Assembly (NCBI GenBank): GCA_050945755.1
Contig: JBMNTN010000098.1
Location: 1 to 5,608, forward strand
Direction: 5' to 3'
Length of the DNA: 5,608 bases
From: JAQVXR01 sp050945755
GTDB lineage: Bacteria; Bacillota; Dehalobacteriia; Dehalobacteriales; Dehalobacteriaceae
In this document: positions 1-5,608 of the stretch, in pieces
Position numbering within the stretch: position 1 is the first letter of the stretch
How the letters are laid out: every line of letters begins with the position of its first letter
Program-made: the position numbers and the translations under genes
The notes under the pieces: generated by a model
What the model saw: only the letters and a program-made list of their open reading frames with translations
Told to the model about the DNA's origin: nothing
Database searches by the model: none

Positions 1-99
1 AGCATTTCAATCTCGAATAATGGTTAATAAATCTTGTTTAAAATCTTACTAAATAAAGGTTATATTGGATCCAGAATTTAAGGTCACCCTAAAGTTTGG

Positions 100-160
100 A
101 AAAATAAAATCTCTAAAGAGAGAGAGACGTTGCTATCTACGAAAAAGTAGATTGGCAACG
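100..160 (-). terminator. Probable 3' hairpin/terminator of the TRAP operon
   Basis: About 70 bases beyond the dctM stop, the minus strand can form a long hairpin. The outer arms are CGTTGC/GCAACG (128-133 with 155-160) and the inner arms are ATCTAC/GTAGAT (135-140 with 147-152), closing a six-base loop, with only a small bulge around 134/153-154. On the minus strand it is followed by a CT-rich tract, then a weak TCTC/GAGA stem (about 110-121) and the T-rich stretch TTTTATTTTT (100-109). The U-tract is not directly against the main stem, so this could be an imperfect intrinsic terminator or a 3'-end stabilising hairpin. The rest of 1-230 shows no gene. A short self-complementary GGTAA-A-TTACC lies at 165-175. 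Confidence 0.45.
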
Positions 161-230
161 CCCCGGTAAATTACCTAAAAGCTCATTTTATTTTTCCCCA
201 TATTAGGTACAATCCTTATTAGCTACTCAT

Positions 231-1499
231 TTAATTAAGTAAGAATAAAGGAATCTGGGGGAACAGTACAATAAGCAATACTGCAACAGCCATTGTGAGC
301 ATAAATGGCAATACGCCTATAATAACATTCTCCAATTTTTCCCTGGCAATACCTGCCACCACGAACAGGTTCAATCCTACCGGCGGAGTAATCATCGCCA
401 TTTCCATCATCATTACCATGAAAACGGCAAAATGGATGATGTTAATTCCCAAGGTATGGATCACAGGAAGCAGTACCGGAAGGGTAATTAAGACAATAGA
501 CACCGCCTCTAAGAATGTTCCGAGAACAAGGAACATCACAAAGGTGAAGCACCAGAAAGTAAATTGGGAAATATCATGGGCGGCTACCCATTGCACTACC
601 TGCTGAGGAACCTGCTCCGCGGCTAAGTAGAGGGCAAATGTCATGGCAGCGGCAATAATCAAGAAGATCATGGAGGTAGTGGTAATGGATTCTCTCAGTA
701 TTCTTTTGAAACTGCTGAAGGTAATTTCCTTATAGATAAATGCCCCCACAATTAAAGCATAAGCAACCGATAAAAATGATACCTCGGTAGGAGTAGCAAT
801 TCCAGCATAAATAGCTGTCAAAATCATGACCGGCATCAGAATACCGGGAATCGCTTTAATCGTGGCTTTTTTCCGATACTCCCAGTTAGCCTTTGCATCA
901 CCGCCATAGTTCTTGATACGGGCATAAATAACGGCTGTGGTAGAAAACAATAATGTTAAAAGTATTCCCGGTATTATTCCTGCCGTAAACAATTTACCAA
1001 TTGATTGTTCTGCCGTAACACCGATTAAGACAAAGGTAATGCTGGGCGGAATGAGAATTCCTATTGTTCCTCCGGCTGCCACTGCGCCCATGGCATACTT
1101 TTTGTCATAGCCGCCTGCCACCATGGCAGGAATCATAATCCCACCGACAGCAGCCGCGGTAGCAGGACTGGAACCGGAAATAGCAGCAAAAATCATACAC
1201 GCCATCATTACCACAATTGATAAGCCGCCACGGACATGGCCAATCCAAGCCCGCAAAAAATCAATCAGGTATTTTGATATCCCGCCGTGGGCCATAATAA
1301 CTCCGGCAAAAACAAAGCCGGGGATCGCCATAAGCGGGGTGGAATCCATCCCGGTAAACATACGCTGGGCAATCATGAATAGGCTAAAATCACCGGTTAA
1401 GAAAAGGGCAACTACACTGGAAATAGCTAAACTAATTCCAATAGGGACGTGAAGCAAAAATAATACGATAAAAACACCGAATAATACTACAGTTATCAT
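231..1499 (-). CDS. dctM: TRAP transporter large permease, DctM family
   Basis: This is the large membrane subunit of a tripartite ATP-independent periplasmic (TRAP) transporter. It carries the ion-coupled transport path for an organic anion handed over by the DctP lipoprotein. The 422 residues are the usual family length and hydrophobic throughout, consistent with about a dozen membrane segments. Hallmarks visible are GSSPATAAAVGG (109-120), GGTIGILIPPS (143-153), ATPTEV (235-240), a second half-repeat around GTFLEAVSIV (327-336), and TPPVGLNLFV (371-380). The ATG shares one base with the dctQ stop (TAATG), and a GGAGG-type ribosome binding site lies inside the last dctQ codons, so the two are translationally coupled. 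It is the last gene of the operon. The family is certain; the substrate is not shown by the sequence, and the dct name does not imply C4-dicarboxylates. Confidence 0.97.
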   Translation of the reverse strand: MITVVLFGVFIVLFLLHVPIGISLAISSVVALFLTGDFSLFMIAQRMFTGMDSTPLMAIPGFVFAGVIMAHGGISKYLIDFLRAWIGHVRGGLSIVVMMACMIFAAISGSSPATAAAVGGIMIPAMVAGGYDKKYAMGAVAAGGTIGILIPPSITFVLIGVTAEQSIGKLFTAGIIPGILLTLLFSTTAVIYARIKNYGGDAKANWEYRKKATIKAIPGILMPVMILTAIYAGIATPTEVSFLSVAYALIVGAFIYKEITFSSFKRILRESITTTSMIFLIIAAAMTFALYLAAEQVPQQVVQWVAAHDISQFTFWCFTFVMFLVLGTFLEAVSIVLITLPVLLPVIHTLGINIIHFAVFMVMMMEMAMITPPVGLNLFVVAGIAREKLENVIIGVLPFMLTMAVAVLLIVLFPQIPLFLLN

Positions 1500-1999
1500 T
1501 AGTGCCCTCCTCCTATATCTATTGATTTTAGAGCATCAATGCCGCCTCTGATTAAACTAATTATTTCTTCTATAAAACGGATTAAGAACATCAATGAAGA
1601 AAGCGGCATAATCAGATAGACAATCCATAATTTTATCTGGGCATTAGTTGAAACTTGAGCGTTATTGACATAATGAAGCCACAAAGTAACAGAAGCAACA
1701 AATAAAAATATACAAAATAGGATACTGCATATCTTCTCAAAAATACCGATGCGATATTGCCATTTTTTGGGGAGAAAGGCATAAAGCAAATCTACGCAAA
1801 CATGTCTGCCGTCCTGCTGTGCCAGTGACCAACCCAGCAATATTCCCCATAGGAGCAGATATGTGGAAATTTCATCCACCCAAAATAGCGGGGCATGAAA
1901 AACATACCGCATAATTACGCCATAAACTACCAAAAAACTGCCAATACAAAAGAAGGATCCTGCTAATATTTCTTCCAATCGGTCACGAATTTTGCCCAC
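1499..1999 (-). CDS. dctQ: TRAP transporter small permease, DctQ family
   Basis: This is the small membrane subunit that pairs with DctM in the TRAP complex. The 166 residues contain four hydrophobic segments at about 11-31, 45-60, 88-110 and 124-143, the standard DctQ topology. Family signatures are RYVF (31-34), the W-x-x-E motif (W40, E43), the WGILLGWSLA segment (51-60), and the short loop with G64 and H66. The start is a GTG with a GGAGG ribosome binding site seven bases upstream (2007-2011); no better start is seen. It begins 20 bases after the dctP stop and ends one base inside dctM, so P, Q and M are clearly one transcript. Assignment rests on the motifs, size and position between the other two TRAP subunits. 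Confidence 0.95.
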   Translation of the reverse strand: MGKIRDRLEEILAGSFFCIGSFLVVYGVIMRYVFHAPLFWVDEISTYLLLWGILLGWSLAQQDGRHVCVDLLYAFLPKKWQYRIGIFEKICSILFCIFLFVASVTLWLHYVNNAQVSTNAQIKLWIVYLIMPLSSLMFLIRFIEEIISLIRGGIDALKSIDIGGGH

Positions 2000-2010
2000 A
2001 GATATACCTC

Positions 2011-2028
2011 CTATTCGTTCTATTCGTT
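2011..2028 (-). repeat. 9-base perfect tandem repeat across the dctP stop codon
   Basis: The nine bases CTATTCGTT occur twice in a row (2011-2019 and 2020-2028). On the coding strand this reads AACGAATAG twice, so Asn-Glu-stop is followed by a second in-frame Asn-Glu-stop. It lies between the end of dctP and the dctQ ribosome binding site and lengthens that spacer by nine bases. It is most simply a slippage duplication. Confidence 0.9.
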
Positions 2029-3051
2029 AGCTTCCAGTGCTAGTTTAATAATATCTTCACCAATAACAGGAGCAAATTCATCATACAATGCTTGTAGTGC
2101 ATCTCTAAAAGCTTGTTTTTGTTCATCGGTTAATTCTGTGACATTAACATTTGCCTCAGCAAAAAGTGTTCCTACTTCGCTGCCTTCTGCTAAAGAATTC
2201 TTCTCTAAAGAAAGTTGTCTTTCATACTCTGTCGCCTCAGCCATGGCTTCTTCCAGTGCAGTTCTGATATCATCGGGAAGACCTTTCCAGAATTCCGCAT
2301 TAACAAGCACGACGTAGTTCAAACTGTTAATATTGGCAATTGTTAGCTCTTTAATTGTTTCATAATAACGTTCTGTTTTGATATTATCGATACTTGCTAC
2401 CGTTCCATCAATGGTACCCTGCTGTAAAGCGGTATAAACTTCACCAAAAGCAATACCCACAGCTCCGGCACCAAGGTGTTCATGCATTTTTGTCAAAACA
2501 CCACCGCTGGGGATACGGAATTTCAATCCTTGCATATCTGCCGGAGTATGTATTTCTCGTTTTCCGTTAATCCAATGGCGCATCCCATTTGGCCAAGATG
2601 TCAGTCCGAGTATTCCATTACTCTCCAATCCGGCAAATAACTGCTGTCCACCCGGTCCATCCCAGAATCTGTTACTGGCAGCTTCATCATTAAACAAAAA
2701 AGGAAGGTCCGGGAGCTGGAATCTAGGATCTATCGCAACCATTTTCCCAGCAGAAGGAGCAATCATTTGGACGTTATTGACTTGGAGAGCTTCCAGTTCA
2801 TCTTTATCACCATACAACTGAGAGGATGGGTAAACCTTTACCTTTACTTTGCCATCTGTCTTTTCCGCAGCTAAATCGGCAAACTTTTGAGCAGCAAGCC
2901 CCTTTGGTGTTTCCGGCCCAACAACGTGACTAAACTTAATCTCAATAACATCTCCGCCGGACGCTGAATCATTGCCACCACACCCTGCTGCAAAAGCAGC
3001 TAGCATTAATACCAATCCCAAAACCAATGAGCATCTAATAATTTTTTTCAT
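2020..3051 (-). CDS. dctP: TRAP transporter substrate-binding lipoprotein, DctP family
   Basis: This is the extracytoplasmic solute receptor of the TRAP system, anchored to the outer face of the membrane as a lipoprotein. From the chosen ATG it is 343 residues. A short basic start (K2, K3, R6), a hydrophobic stretch (8-22) and the lipobox-like AAGC put the lipidated cysteine at 24. The lipobox has Ala rather than Leu at -3, which is tolerated. Family motifs are WPNGMRHW (153-160), TPADMQGLKFRIP (169-181) with R179 as the expected carboxylate-binding arginine, and EVYTALQQGTIDG (204-216). An in-frame ATG eight codons upstream (3075) is less likely because the AGGAGG at 3058-3063 would lie inside the coding region, while it sits six bases before the ATG used here. 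It is the first gene of the dctPQM operon. The substrate is probably an organic acid (inference from family and the neighbouring PrpD-like enzyme). Confidence 0.95.
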   Translation of the reverse strand: MKKIIRCSLVLGLVLMLAAFAAGCGGNDSASGGDVIEIKFSHVVGPETPKGLAAQKFADLAAEKTDGKVKVKVYPSSQLYGDKDELEALQVNNVQMIAPSAGKMVAIDPRFQLPDLPFLFNDEAASNRFWDGPGGQQLFAGLESNGILGLTSWPNGMRHWINGKREIHTPADMQGLKFRIPSGGVLTKMHEHLGAGAVGIAFGEVYTALQQGTIDGTVASIDNIKTERYYETIKELTIANINSLNYVVLVNAEFWKGLPDDIRTALEEAMAEATEYERQLSLEKNSLAEGSEVGTLFAEANVNVTELTDEQKQAFRDALQALYDEFAPVIGEDIIKLALEANE

Positions 3052-3057
3052 TATTAA

Positions 3058-3063
3058 CCTCCT
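3058..3063 (-). promoter_or_regulatory. Ribosome binding site that fixes the dctP start
   Basis: A perfect AGGAGG on the minus strand, six bases upstream of the ATG at 3049-3051, selects that start over the in-frame ATG at 3075. Confidence 0.9.
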
Positions 3064-3109
3064 TTTTTTTGACAATGCATTTTAAAAGACAGGGTCATTT
3101 TAAGTTAAT

Positions 3110-3138
3110 ATAATGTTTTGAATCCCCCCTTTAGACAA
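3110..3138 (-). promoter_or_regulatory. Candidate housekeeping promoter proximal to dctP
   Basis: The minus strand shows TTGTCT (3133-3138), a 17-base spacer, and CATTAT (3110-3115), each matching four of six consensus positions for a sigma-A type promoter. Transcription would start near 3100, about 50 bases before the dctP ATG. Its -35 element overlaps the T-run of the preceding hairpin, a common layout when a terminator isolates a promoter. The matches are moderate only. Confidence 0.35.
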
Positions 3139-3224
3139 AAAATAGCCAGTGAAGTAATTAATCTACAACTGGCTCTATATTCACTTATTCTCCCCCAAGT
3201 TGTTATTTGGTGGGTTGTGAATAT
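3137..3224 (-). promoter_or_regulatory. Two-hairpin leader element upstream of dctP (terminator or attenuator)
   Basis: On the minus strand, hairpin A has perfect eight-base outer arms ATATTCAC/GTGAATAT (3217-3224 with 3177-3184) and an inner stem CCC-A-CCAA/TTGGGGG with one bulged base (3207-3214 with 3192-3198). Two bases later hairpin B has seven-base arms AGCCAGT/ACTGGCT (3168-3174 with 3144-3150) followed directly by ATTTTTTG, the form of an intrinsic terminator. The loop and 3' arm of A contain ACAACTTGG (3195-3203), which can pair with CCAGTTGT at the 5' side of B (3165-3172) with a single bulge. That pairing would exclude hairpin B, which is how an antiterminator behaves. The hairpins are seen directly; regulation is inferred. 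Hairpin B could equally be a simple terminator insulating dctP. Confidence 0.45.
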
Positions 3225-3232
3225 TACAGTCT

Positions 3233-3394
3233 TTAAATTAAGTTTTTATAACGGCTCTCGCTAATAGCCTCTATCTCGAGGAGTTGTCTCACTATTTAAT
3301 CTATTCGCCATTTATGCAATTAAAAACAAAACAATATTCTCTGCCGTATCTATTATTTCTAATTTTTCTTTATTAATTCTTCAACTATTTTCAT
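3233..3394 (-). pseudogene. Possible decayed ~54-codon gene or leader peptide, unrecognised
   Basis: On the minus strand a GGGAGG (3398-3403) lies only three bases before an ATG at 3392-3394 that opens an 11-residue frame, MKIVEELIKKN, ending at 3359. The coding look continues in another frame (…KLEIIDTAENIVLFLIA, stop, MANRLNSE) and then returns to the first frame as VRQLLEIEAISESRYKNLI, ending in TAA at 3233-3235. From ATG to the final TAA is exactly 54 codons, so two compensating frameshifts plus one stop would be needed. I do not recognise the product. AT-rich DNA gives such stretches by chance, so this is a weak call; the short frame alone might instead be a leader peptide. Confidence 0.2.
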
Positions 3395-3419
3395 TTTCCT
3401 CCCTAATGTTTATATTTTT

Positions 3420-3447
3420 ATTATATTTGTTTATTTTTTTTGCACAA
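3420..3447 (-). promoter_or_regulatory. Candidate promoter after the prpD-side terminator
   Basis: The minus strand reads TTGTGC (3442-3447), a 16-base A-rich spacer, and a perfect TATAAT (3420-3425). It begins within the T-run end of the terminator at 3445-3481 and would start transcription near 3412, giving dctP a leader of about 360 bases. That leader would contain the short frame and both hairpins. The -10 is perfect and the -35 moderate, but perfect -10 boxes are common in such AT-rich DNA. Confidence 0.35.
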
Positions 3448-3481
3448 AAAAGTCAGTTCAAAGATTTAATTTGAACTGACT
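3445..3481 (-). terminator. Strong rho-independent terminator downstream of the prpD-like gene
   Basis: Perfect 12-base arms, AGTCAGTTCAAA (3451-3462) and TTTGAACTGACT (3470-3481), enclose a seven-base loop. On the minus strand the stem is followed at once by TTTTT then G. This is a textbook intrinsic terminator for minus-strand transcription. It lies about 200 bases after the stop of the prpD-like gene and separates that transcript from the TRAP operon, so the two units are probably not co-transcribed. Confidence 0.85.
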
Positions 3482-3515
3482 GCCTTGCTGCCCAATTGTT
3501 TCTTCGCTTTTTGGG

Positions 3516-3551
3516 GTCGGCCAACCAAATCTGAGTCGTTAGTTGGCCAAC
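3516..3551 (-). other. GTTGGCC hairpin in the 3' region of the prpD-like transcript
   Basis: Ten-base arms GTTGGCCAAC (3542-3551) and GTTGGCCGAC (3516-3525) can pair around a 16-base loop. In minus-strand RNA all ten pairs form, one as G-U; on the plus strand the same position would be an A-C mismatch, which favours a minus-strand RNA. The 3542-3551 arm is also a perfect 10-base palindrome, so a protein-binding site is an alternative. A TATAAT lies just upstream on the minus strand (3555-3560) without a convincing -35, so a separate small RNA of about 100 bases ending at the 3445 terminator is possible but weakly supported. Otherwise this is 3' untranslated sequence. Confidence 0.35.
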
Positions 3552-3677
3552 TTTATTATAAAATTTTTGTTTTATTCTTCTTGAGTTTATAATTTAATTT
3601 CCTGATTATTTCATTGCCATTATTTTATGCTAATCTTTTTCCTACAATGATCTCTTACGAATTTTGTTCTTCCGGTT

Positions 3678-5066
3678 TTATTTCTGGTTAAATTTCTTGA
3701 GGTCCTCAATAAATGATTGTACTGTCTCACGTTTAGGCAATGTCTCAAAAAGTTGATAGACCTGTTCGACCTCTGTTACCTTAAATACAGGATCCGTCAG
3801 GCTGCAAAATTTATTAATTAAGTCTCTAGTTGAACATGGATTCTGCCAGTAGCCATATGCATTACTACAGGTGCCGCGCAATACTTTGCCGTCTTTTTGA
3901 ACTATCTCCACAATAGCTCCTACATCAGTAGGCCAGCGTTTGGTTAAAACCGGGTCAGCCTGTACAAGTACTTTTTCAGCAATAGTACAAATCTCCGGTA
4001 TTTTTACTTTATCGTTTTGGAACGCTTCAACTAAAGCCTTTCCATGATATAGTGTTGTCGCCACAGCAAAAGGCAACGAGAACTTAGCAGACAATTGATT
4101 GCGGGCAGGATACTTATTGACAACCATGGAGTAATCTGTAACAAAAACATTAATTTGCTCAATGTCATTAGTATTCAAATCTGGATACTGCTTTTGTATT
4201 TCTTGTAACGCATCAAGGGCAGGGTGATTAGCAACACAACATGCATGAAACTTAAAATAGTTTGATAGGATTTGAAATTCCTTCCCTAAATCCTTGGAAA
4301 GCCAAGAAGAATCAAAGGATTTACCAAGCAGTTCACCAAATGTATAAGATACACCTTCATCCAATCCGGTAAACCCACTGTCAACCATTTCGGCAGATAC
4401 TAAACCTATGGCATTTGAAATACCGGTAAAAGCATTACGAACTGTCGCTCCTTCAAAGCATGGTTCCCAAGTTGTATGTAACGGCAAGGTAGCAGCAACA
4501 TTCATAACTTCTTTTATTTTAGTCTTATTAAATCCTTTTAATTTCCCGCATGCTACTGCTGCACCAACAATCCCCATATGCCCATGAGGATGTATTCCTG
4601 TTTTTAACTTTGTTGCCCAACTTATGCGAGCGGTTACTTCATAACCTAAAATAATAGCTAATAACAAATCACGCCCGGAACGATTTTCCGCTTCTGCAAC
4701 AGCAAGCGCGGAAGGTATGATATGAATAGCAGGATGTCCGGTGGGGCGATGTCCCTCATCCAATTCCATAAAAATTCCTTCAGTCCCATTACTGATTGCA
4801 GCCCACAGATAATTTGTACTTGGAAAGCCGTCGGTTAGTAAAGTAGCAGCGGACCTGTCAGTACCAGCAAGGCTTTTAGTAAATTTCTGCATTTCCGGTT
4901 CCTGAGAGCCACGTATCATGACACCAAAAGTATCAAAAAACACTTTTATCCCCTGATTAATTGTTTTTTGATCTATCTGTTCATAACTCATATCGGCAAT
5001 AAATTCCGCCAGCTTATCTAAATCACTTAATGCTGATGAAGTTTTTTCAATACAATTAACAGCCAT
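3678..5066 (-). CDS. MmgE/PrpD family protein
   Basis: This is an intact 462-residue cytoplasmic enzyme of the family that includes 2-methylcitrate dehydratase (PrpD), cis-aconitate decarboxylase and iminodisuccinate epimerase. Visible family features are DTFGVMIRGS (45-54); the ELDEGHRPTGHP block (101-112) with D103, H106 and H111; GYEVTARI (141-148); HPHGHMG (159-165); YFKFHACC (270-277) with K272 in the expected catalytic-lysine position; and AKFSLPFAVA (327-336). By analogy with cis-aconitate decarboxylase, the Asp, His and Lys residues in these blocks form the active site. The all-helical domain is about 1-265, followed by the smaller lid domain, and the C-terminal NP…DLINKF segment (409-420) is normal. 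The start is supported by GAGGAGG seven bases upstream. The exact reaction cannot be told from motifs. It ends before a strong terminator and begins 38 bases after a fragment of a second family member, with no clear promoter in between. Confidence 0.93.
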   Translation of the reverse strand: MAVNCIEKTSSALSDLDKLAEFIADMSYEQIDQKTINQGIKVFFDTFGVMIRGSQEPEMQKFTKSLAGTDRSAATLLTDGFPSTNYLWAAISNGTEGIFMELDEGHRPTGHPAIHIIPSALAVAEAENRSGRDLLLAIILGYEVTARISWATKLKTGIHPHGHMGIVGAAVACGKLKGFNKTKIKEVMNVAATLPLHTTWEPCFEGATVRNAFTGISNAIGLVSAEMVDSGFTGLDEGVSYTFGELLGKSFDSSWLSKDLGKEFQILSNYFKFHACCVANHPALDALQEIQKQYPDLNTNDIEQINVFVTDYSMVVNKYPARNQLSAKFSLPFAVATTLYHGKALVEAFQNDKVKIPEICTIAEKVLVQADPVLTKRWPTDVGAIVEIVQKDGKVLRGTCSNAYGYWQNPCSTRDLINKFCSLTDPVFKVTEVEQVYQLFETLPKRETVQSFIEDLKKFNQK

Positions 5067-5104
5067 TATAAATCCTCCTCTATTTTGAGATATAAATCAT
5101 AAAT

Positions 5105-5278
5105 TTATTCCCTACAAGATAAGAGTTGCACCAATGAAGTCACATTGTTTATATCTTCAATATTGCTAACCATATCAACAATAGTTTTACATTTGTTTTC
5201 CCCAACAGCTTCCTGTGCCAAACCATAAAACTTGTCGGTTAATTCTTTCCATTGGAGAGGGTTTTCTGGGTCTCCCTT
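5105..5278 (-). pseudogene. C-terminal remnant of a second MmgE/PrpD family gene
   Basis: On the minus strand, 57 codons from 5278 to a TAA at 5105-5107 read as the normal C-terminal end of an MmgE/PrpD protein. KGDPENPLQWKELTDKF matches the family pattern GDPENP-x-x-x-EL-x-x-KF, followed by an acidic helical tail ending LVQLLSCRE. It aligns without gaps with the end of the intact neighbour: its NPLQWKELTDKF lies against NPCSTRDLINKF at 409-420 there. The upstream ~400 residues are missing; an in-frame stop (TAA at 5279-5281) immediately precedes the matching part and no start codon or ribosome binding site is available. It lies in the same direction as, and 38 bases ahead of, the intact prpD-like gene, so the two were probably tandem genes of one operon. 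The family assignment comes from pattern recognition over a short stretch. Confidence 0.8.
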
Positions 5279-5607
5279 TTAAATTTATATCTATAGATGA
5301 AGAAAAAAGAGACAGTTTAGTCGAAAAACATGCTTTGAAAAAGGTAACGATTCCGGCCGGGACGTATAATGGCCAAGATTATGATGTTCAAACAGTCGGA
5401 ATGCCTTGTGTACTTTTTACTAGGGACGATGTTTCGGAAGAGGTTATATACAATCTTACCAAAAAGCTAGTAGAGGAAAAAGAATATTTGTCTAAGGTAC
5501 ATGTTTTATTTGAAGAATTTAAACCTGAGGAAGCTTGGCAAAACACTGGTATTGAGCTTCACCCAGGAGCTGAAAAATATTATAAAGAAGCAGGCTTAAT
5601 GGAATAA
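5278..5607 (+). pseudogene. C-terminal remnant of a TAXI family TRAP transporter binding protein
   Basis: On the plus strand, about 109 codons ending in TAA at 5605-5607 encode the last third of a TAXI-type (TRAP-associated extracytoplasmic immunogenic) solute receptor; full family members have a little over 300 residues. The signatures are FISIDEEK, then IPAGTYNGQDYDVQTVG, the helix EEVIYNLTKKLVEE, and the closing LHPGAEKYYKEAGL. The N-terminal two thirds, including any signal sequence, are absent. The frame stays open leftwards to a GTG at 5215, but those ~20 codons lie antisense to the PrpD remnant and do not look like TAXI sequence, and no ribosome binding site precedes them. The reading frame itself has no internal stop, so the truncation is either recent or the piece is still under selection. 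A fused TRAP permease gene usually follows such a gene and would lie just beyond the window. Confidence 0.85.
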
Positions 5608-5608
5608 G

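Larger units (their letters stand above)
3052..3677. other. 626-base intergenic region between dctP and the prpD-like gene
   Basis: No intact gene of normal length is visible on either strand. Read on the minus strand from the prpD-like stop, it holds: an unremarkable AT-rich stretch (3552-3677); a GTTGGCC-arm hairpin (3516-3551); a strong terminator (3445-3481); a candidate promoter (3420-3447); a possible decayed short reading frame (3233-3394); two adjacent hairpins, the second followed by a T-run (3137-3224); a second candidate promoter (3110-3138); and the dctP ribosome binding site. These are listed separately. Confidence 0.7.

Noticed and set aside
117..127. Short GA dinucleotide run
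   Set aside because: About five units only; it is part of the 3' hairpin region and not a notable microsatellite.
295..606. Plus-strand open frame of 103 codons
   Set aside because: It is antisense to dctM, whose motifs in that region are unmistakable, and the product has no protein-like features.
1123..1452. Plus-strand open frame of 109 codons
   Set aside because: It is antisense to the most conserved part of dctM; the open frame reflects the codon use of a hydrophobic protein.
3052..3075. Upstream ATG for dctP at 3075, adding eight residues
   Set aside because: The AGGAGG would then lie inside the gene, and the signal peptide starts normally at the downstream ATG.
3236..3278. Weak resemblance to a preQ1-I riboswitch on the minus strand (GAGG, GGCT/AGCC arms, then an A-rich TATAAAAACTTAA tail)
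   Set aside because: The stem and pseudoknot pairings do not match the consensus well, and the downstream genes have no link to queuosine metabolism.
3052..3677. T-box, SAM, lysine or similar known leader elements
   Set aside because: I looked for their conserved core sequences on the minus strand and found none that hold together.
5215..5277. Extension of the TAXI fragment to a GTG start at 5215 as a 130-residue gene
   Set aside because: The added codons are antisense to a convincing PrpD C-terminus, do not resemble TAXI sequence and lack a ribosome binding site.
1..5608. CRISPR arrays, tRNA genes, insertion sequence ends or transposase genes
   Set aside because: No regularly spaced repeats, cloverleaf sequence, terminal inverted repeats or transposase motifs were seen, including at the 5278 junction.

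Overview
The window looks like accessory catabolic DNA from a low-GC Gram-positive anaerobe, most likely a member of the Clostridia. The evidence is AT-rich intergenic DNA, strong AGGAGG-type ribosome binding sites, a lipoprotein-type TRAP binding protein, and the pairing of TRAP/TAXI transporter genes with MmgE/PrpD-family enzymes. This placement is inference; there is no rRNA or other marker gene.

Layout, left to right. Positions 1-230 hold no gene but contain a hairpin that probably ends the TRAP transcript. Positions 231-3051, on the minus strand, hold a complete three-gene TRAP transporter operon read in the order dctP (binding lipoprotein), dctQ (small permease), dctM (large permease), with very tight spacing. 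Positions 3052-3677 form a 626-base intergenic region rich in structure: a strong rho-independent terminator for the upstream gene, candidate promoters, a two-hairpin leader that could be an attenuator, and a possible decayed short reading frame. Positions 3678-5066, minus strand, hold an intact MmgE/PrpD-family gene.

The right end is a gene graveyard. On the minus strand, 5105-5278 encodes only the last 57 residues of a second MmgE/PrpD protein. Directly abutting it on the plus strand, 5278-5607 encodes only the last ~109 residues of a TAXI-family TRAP binding protein. The two 3' fragments meet head to head, so one deletion (or rearrangement) appears to have removed both 5' ends and the divergent promoter region that would have lain between them.

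Working model (inference): the locus imports an organic acid through a DctPQM TRAP transporter and processes it with an MmgE/PrpD enzyme (2-methylcitrate dehydratase, cis-aconitate decarboxylase or epimerase-like). An older arrangement had two prpD-like genes in tandem, divergent from a TAXI-type transporter. The deletion destroyed one enzyme and the TAXI binding protein and probably took the promoter of the surviving prpD-like gene.
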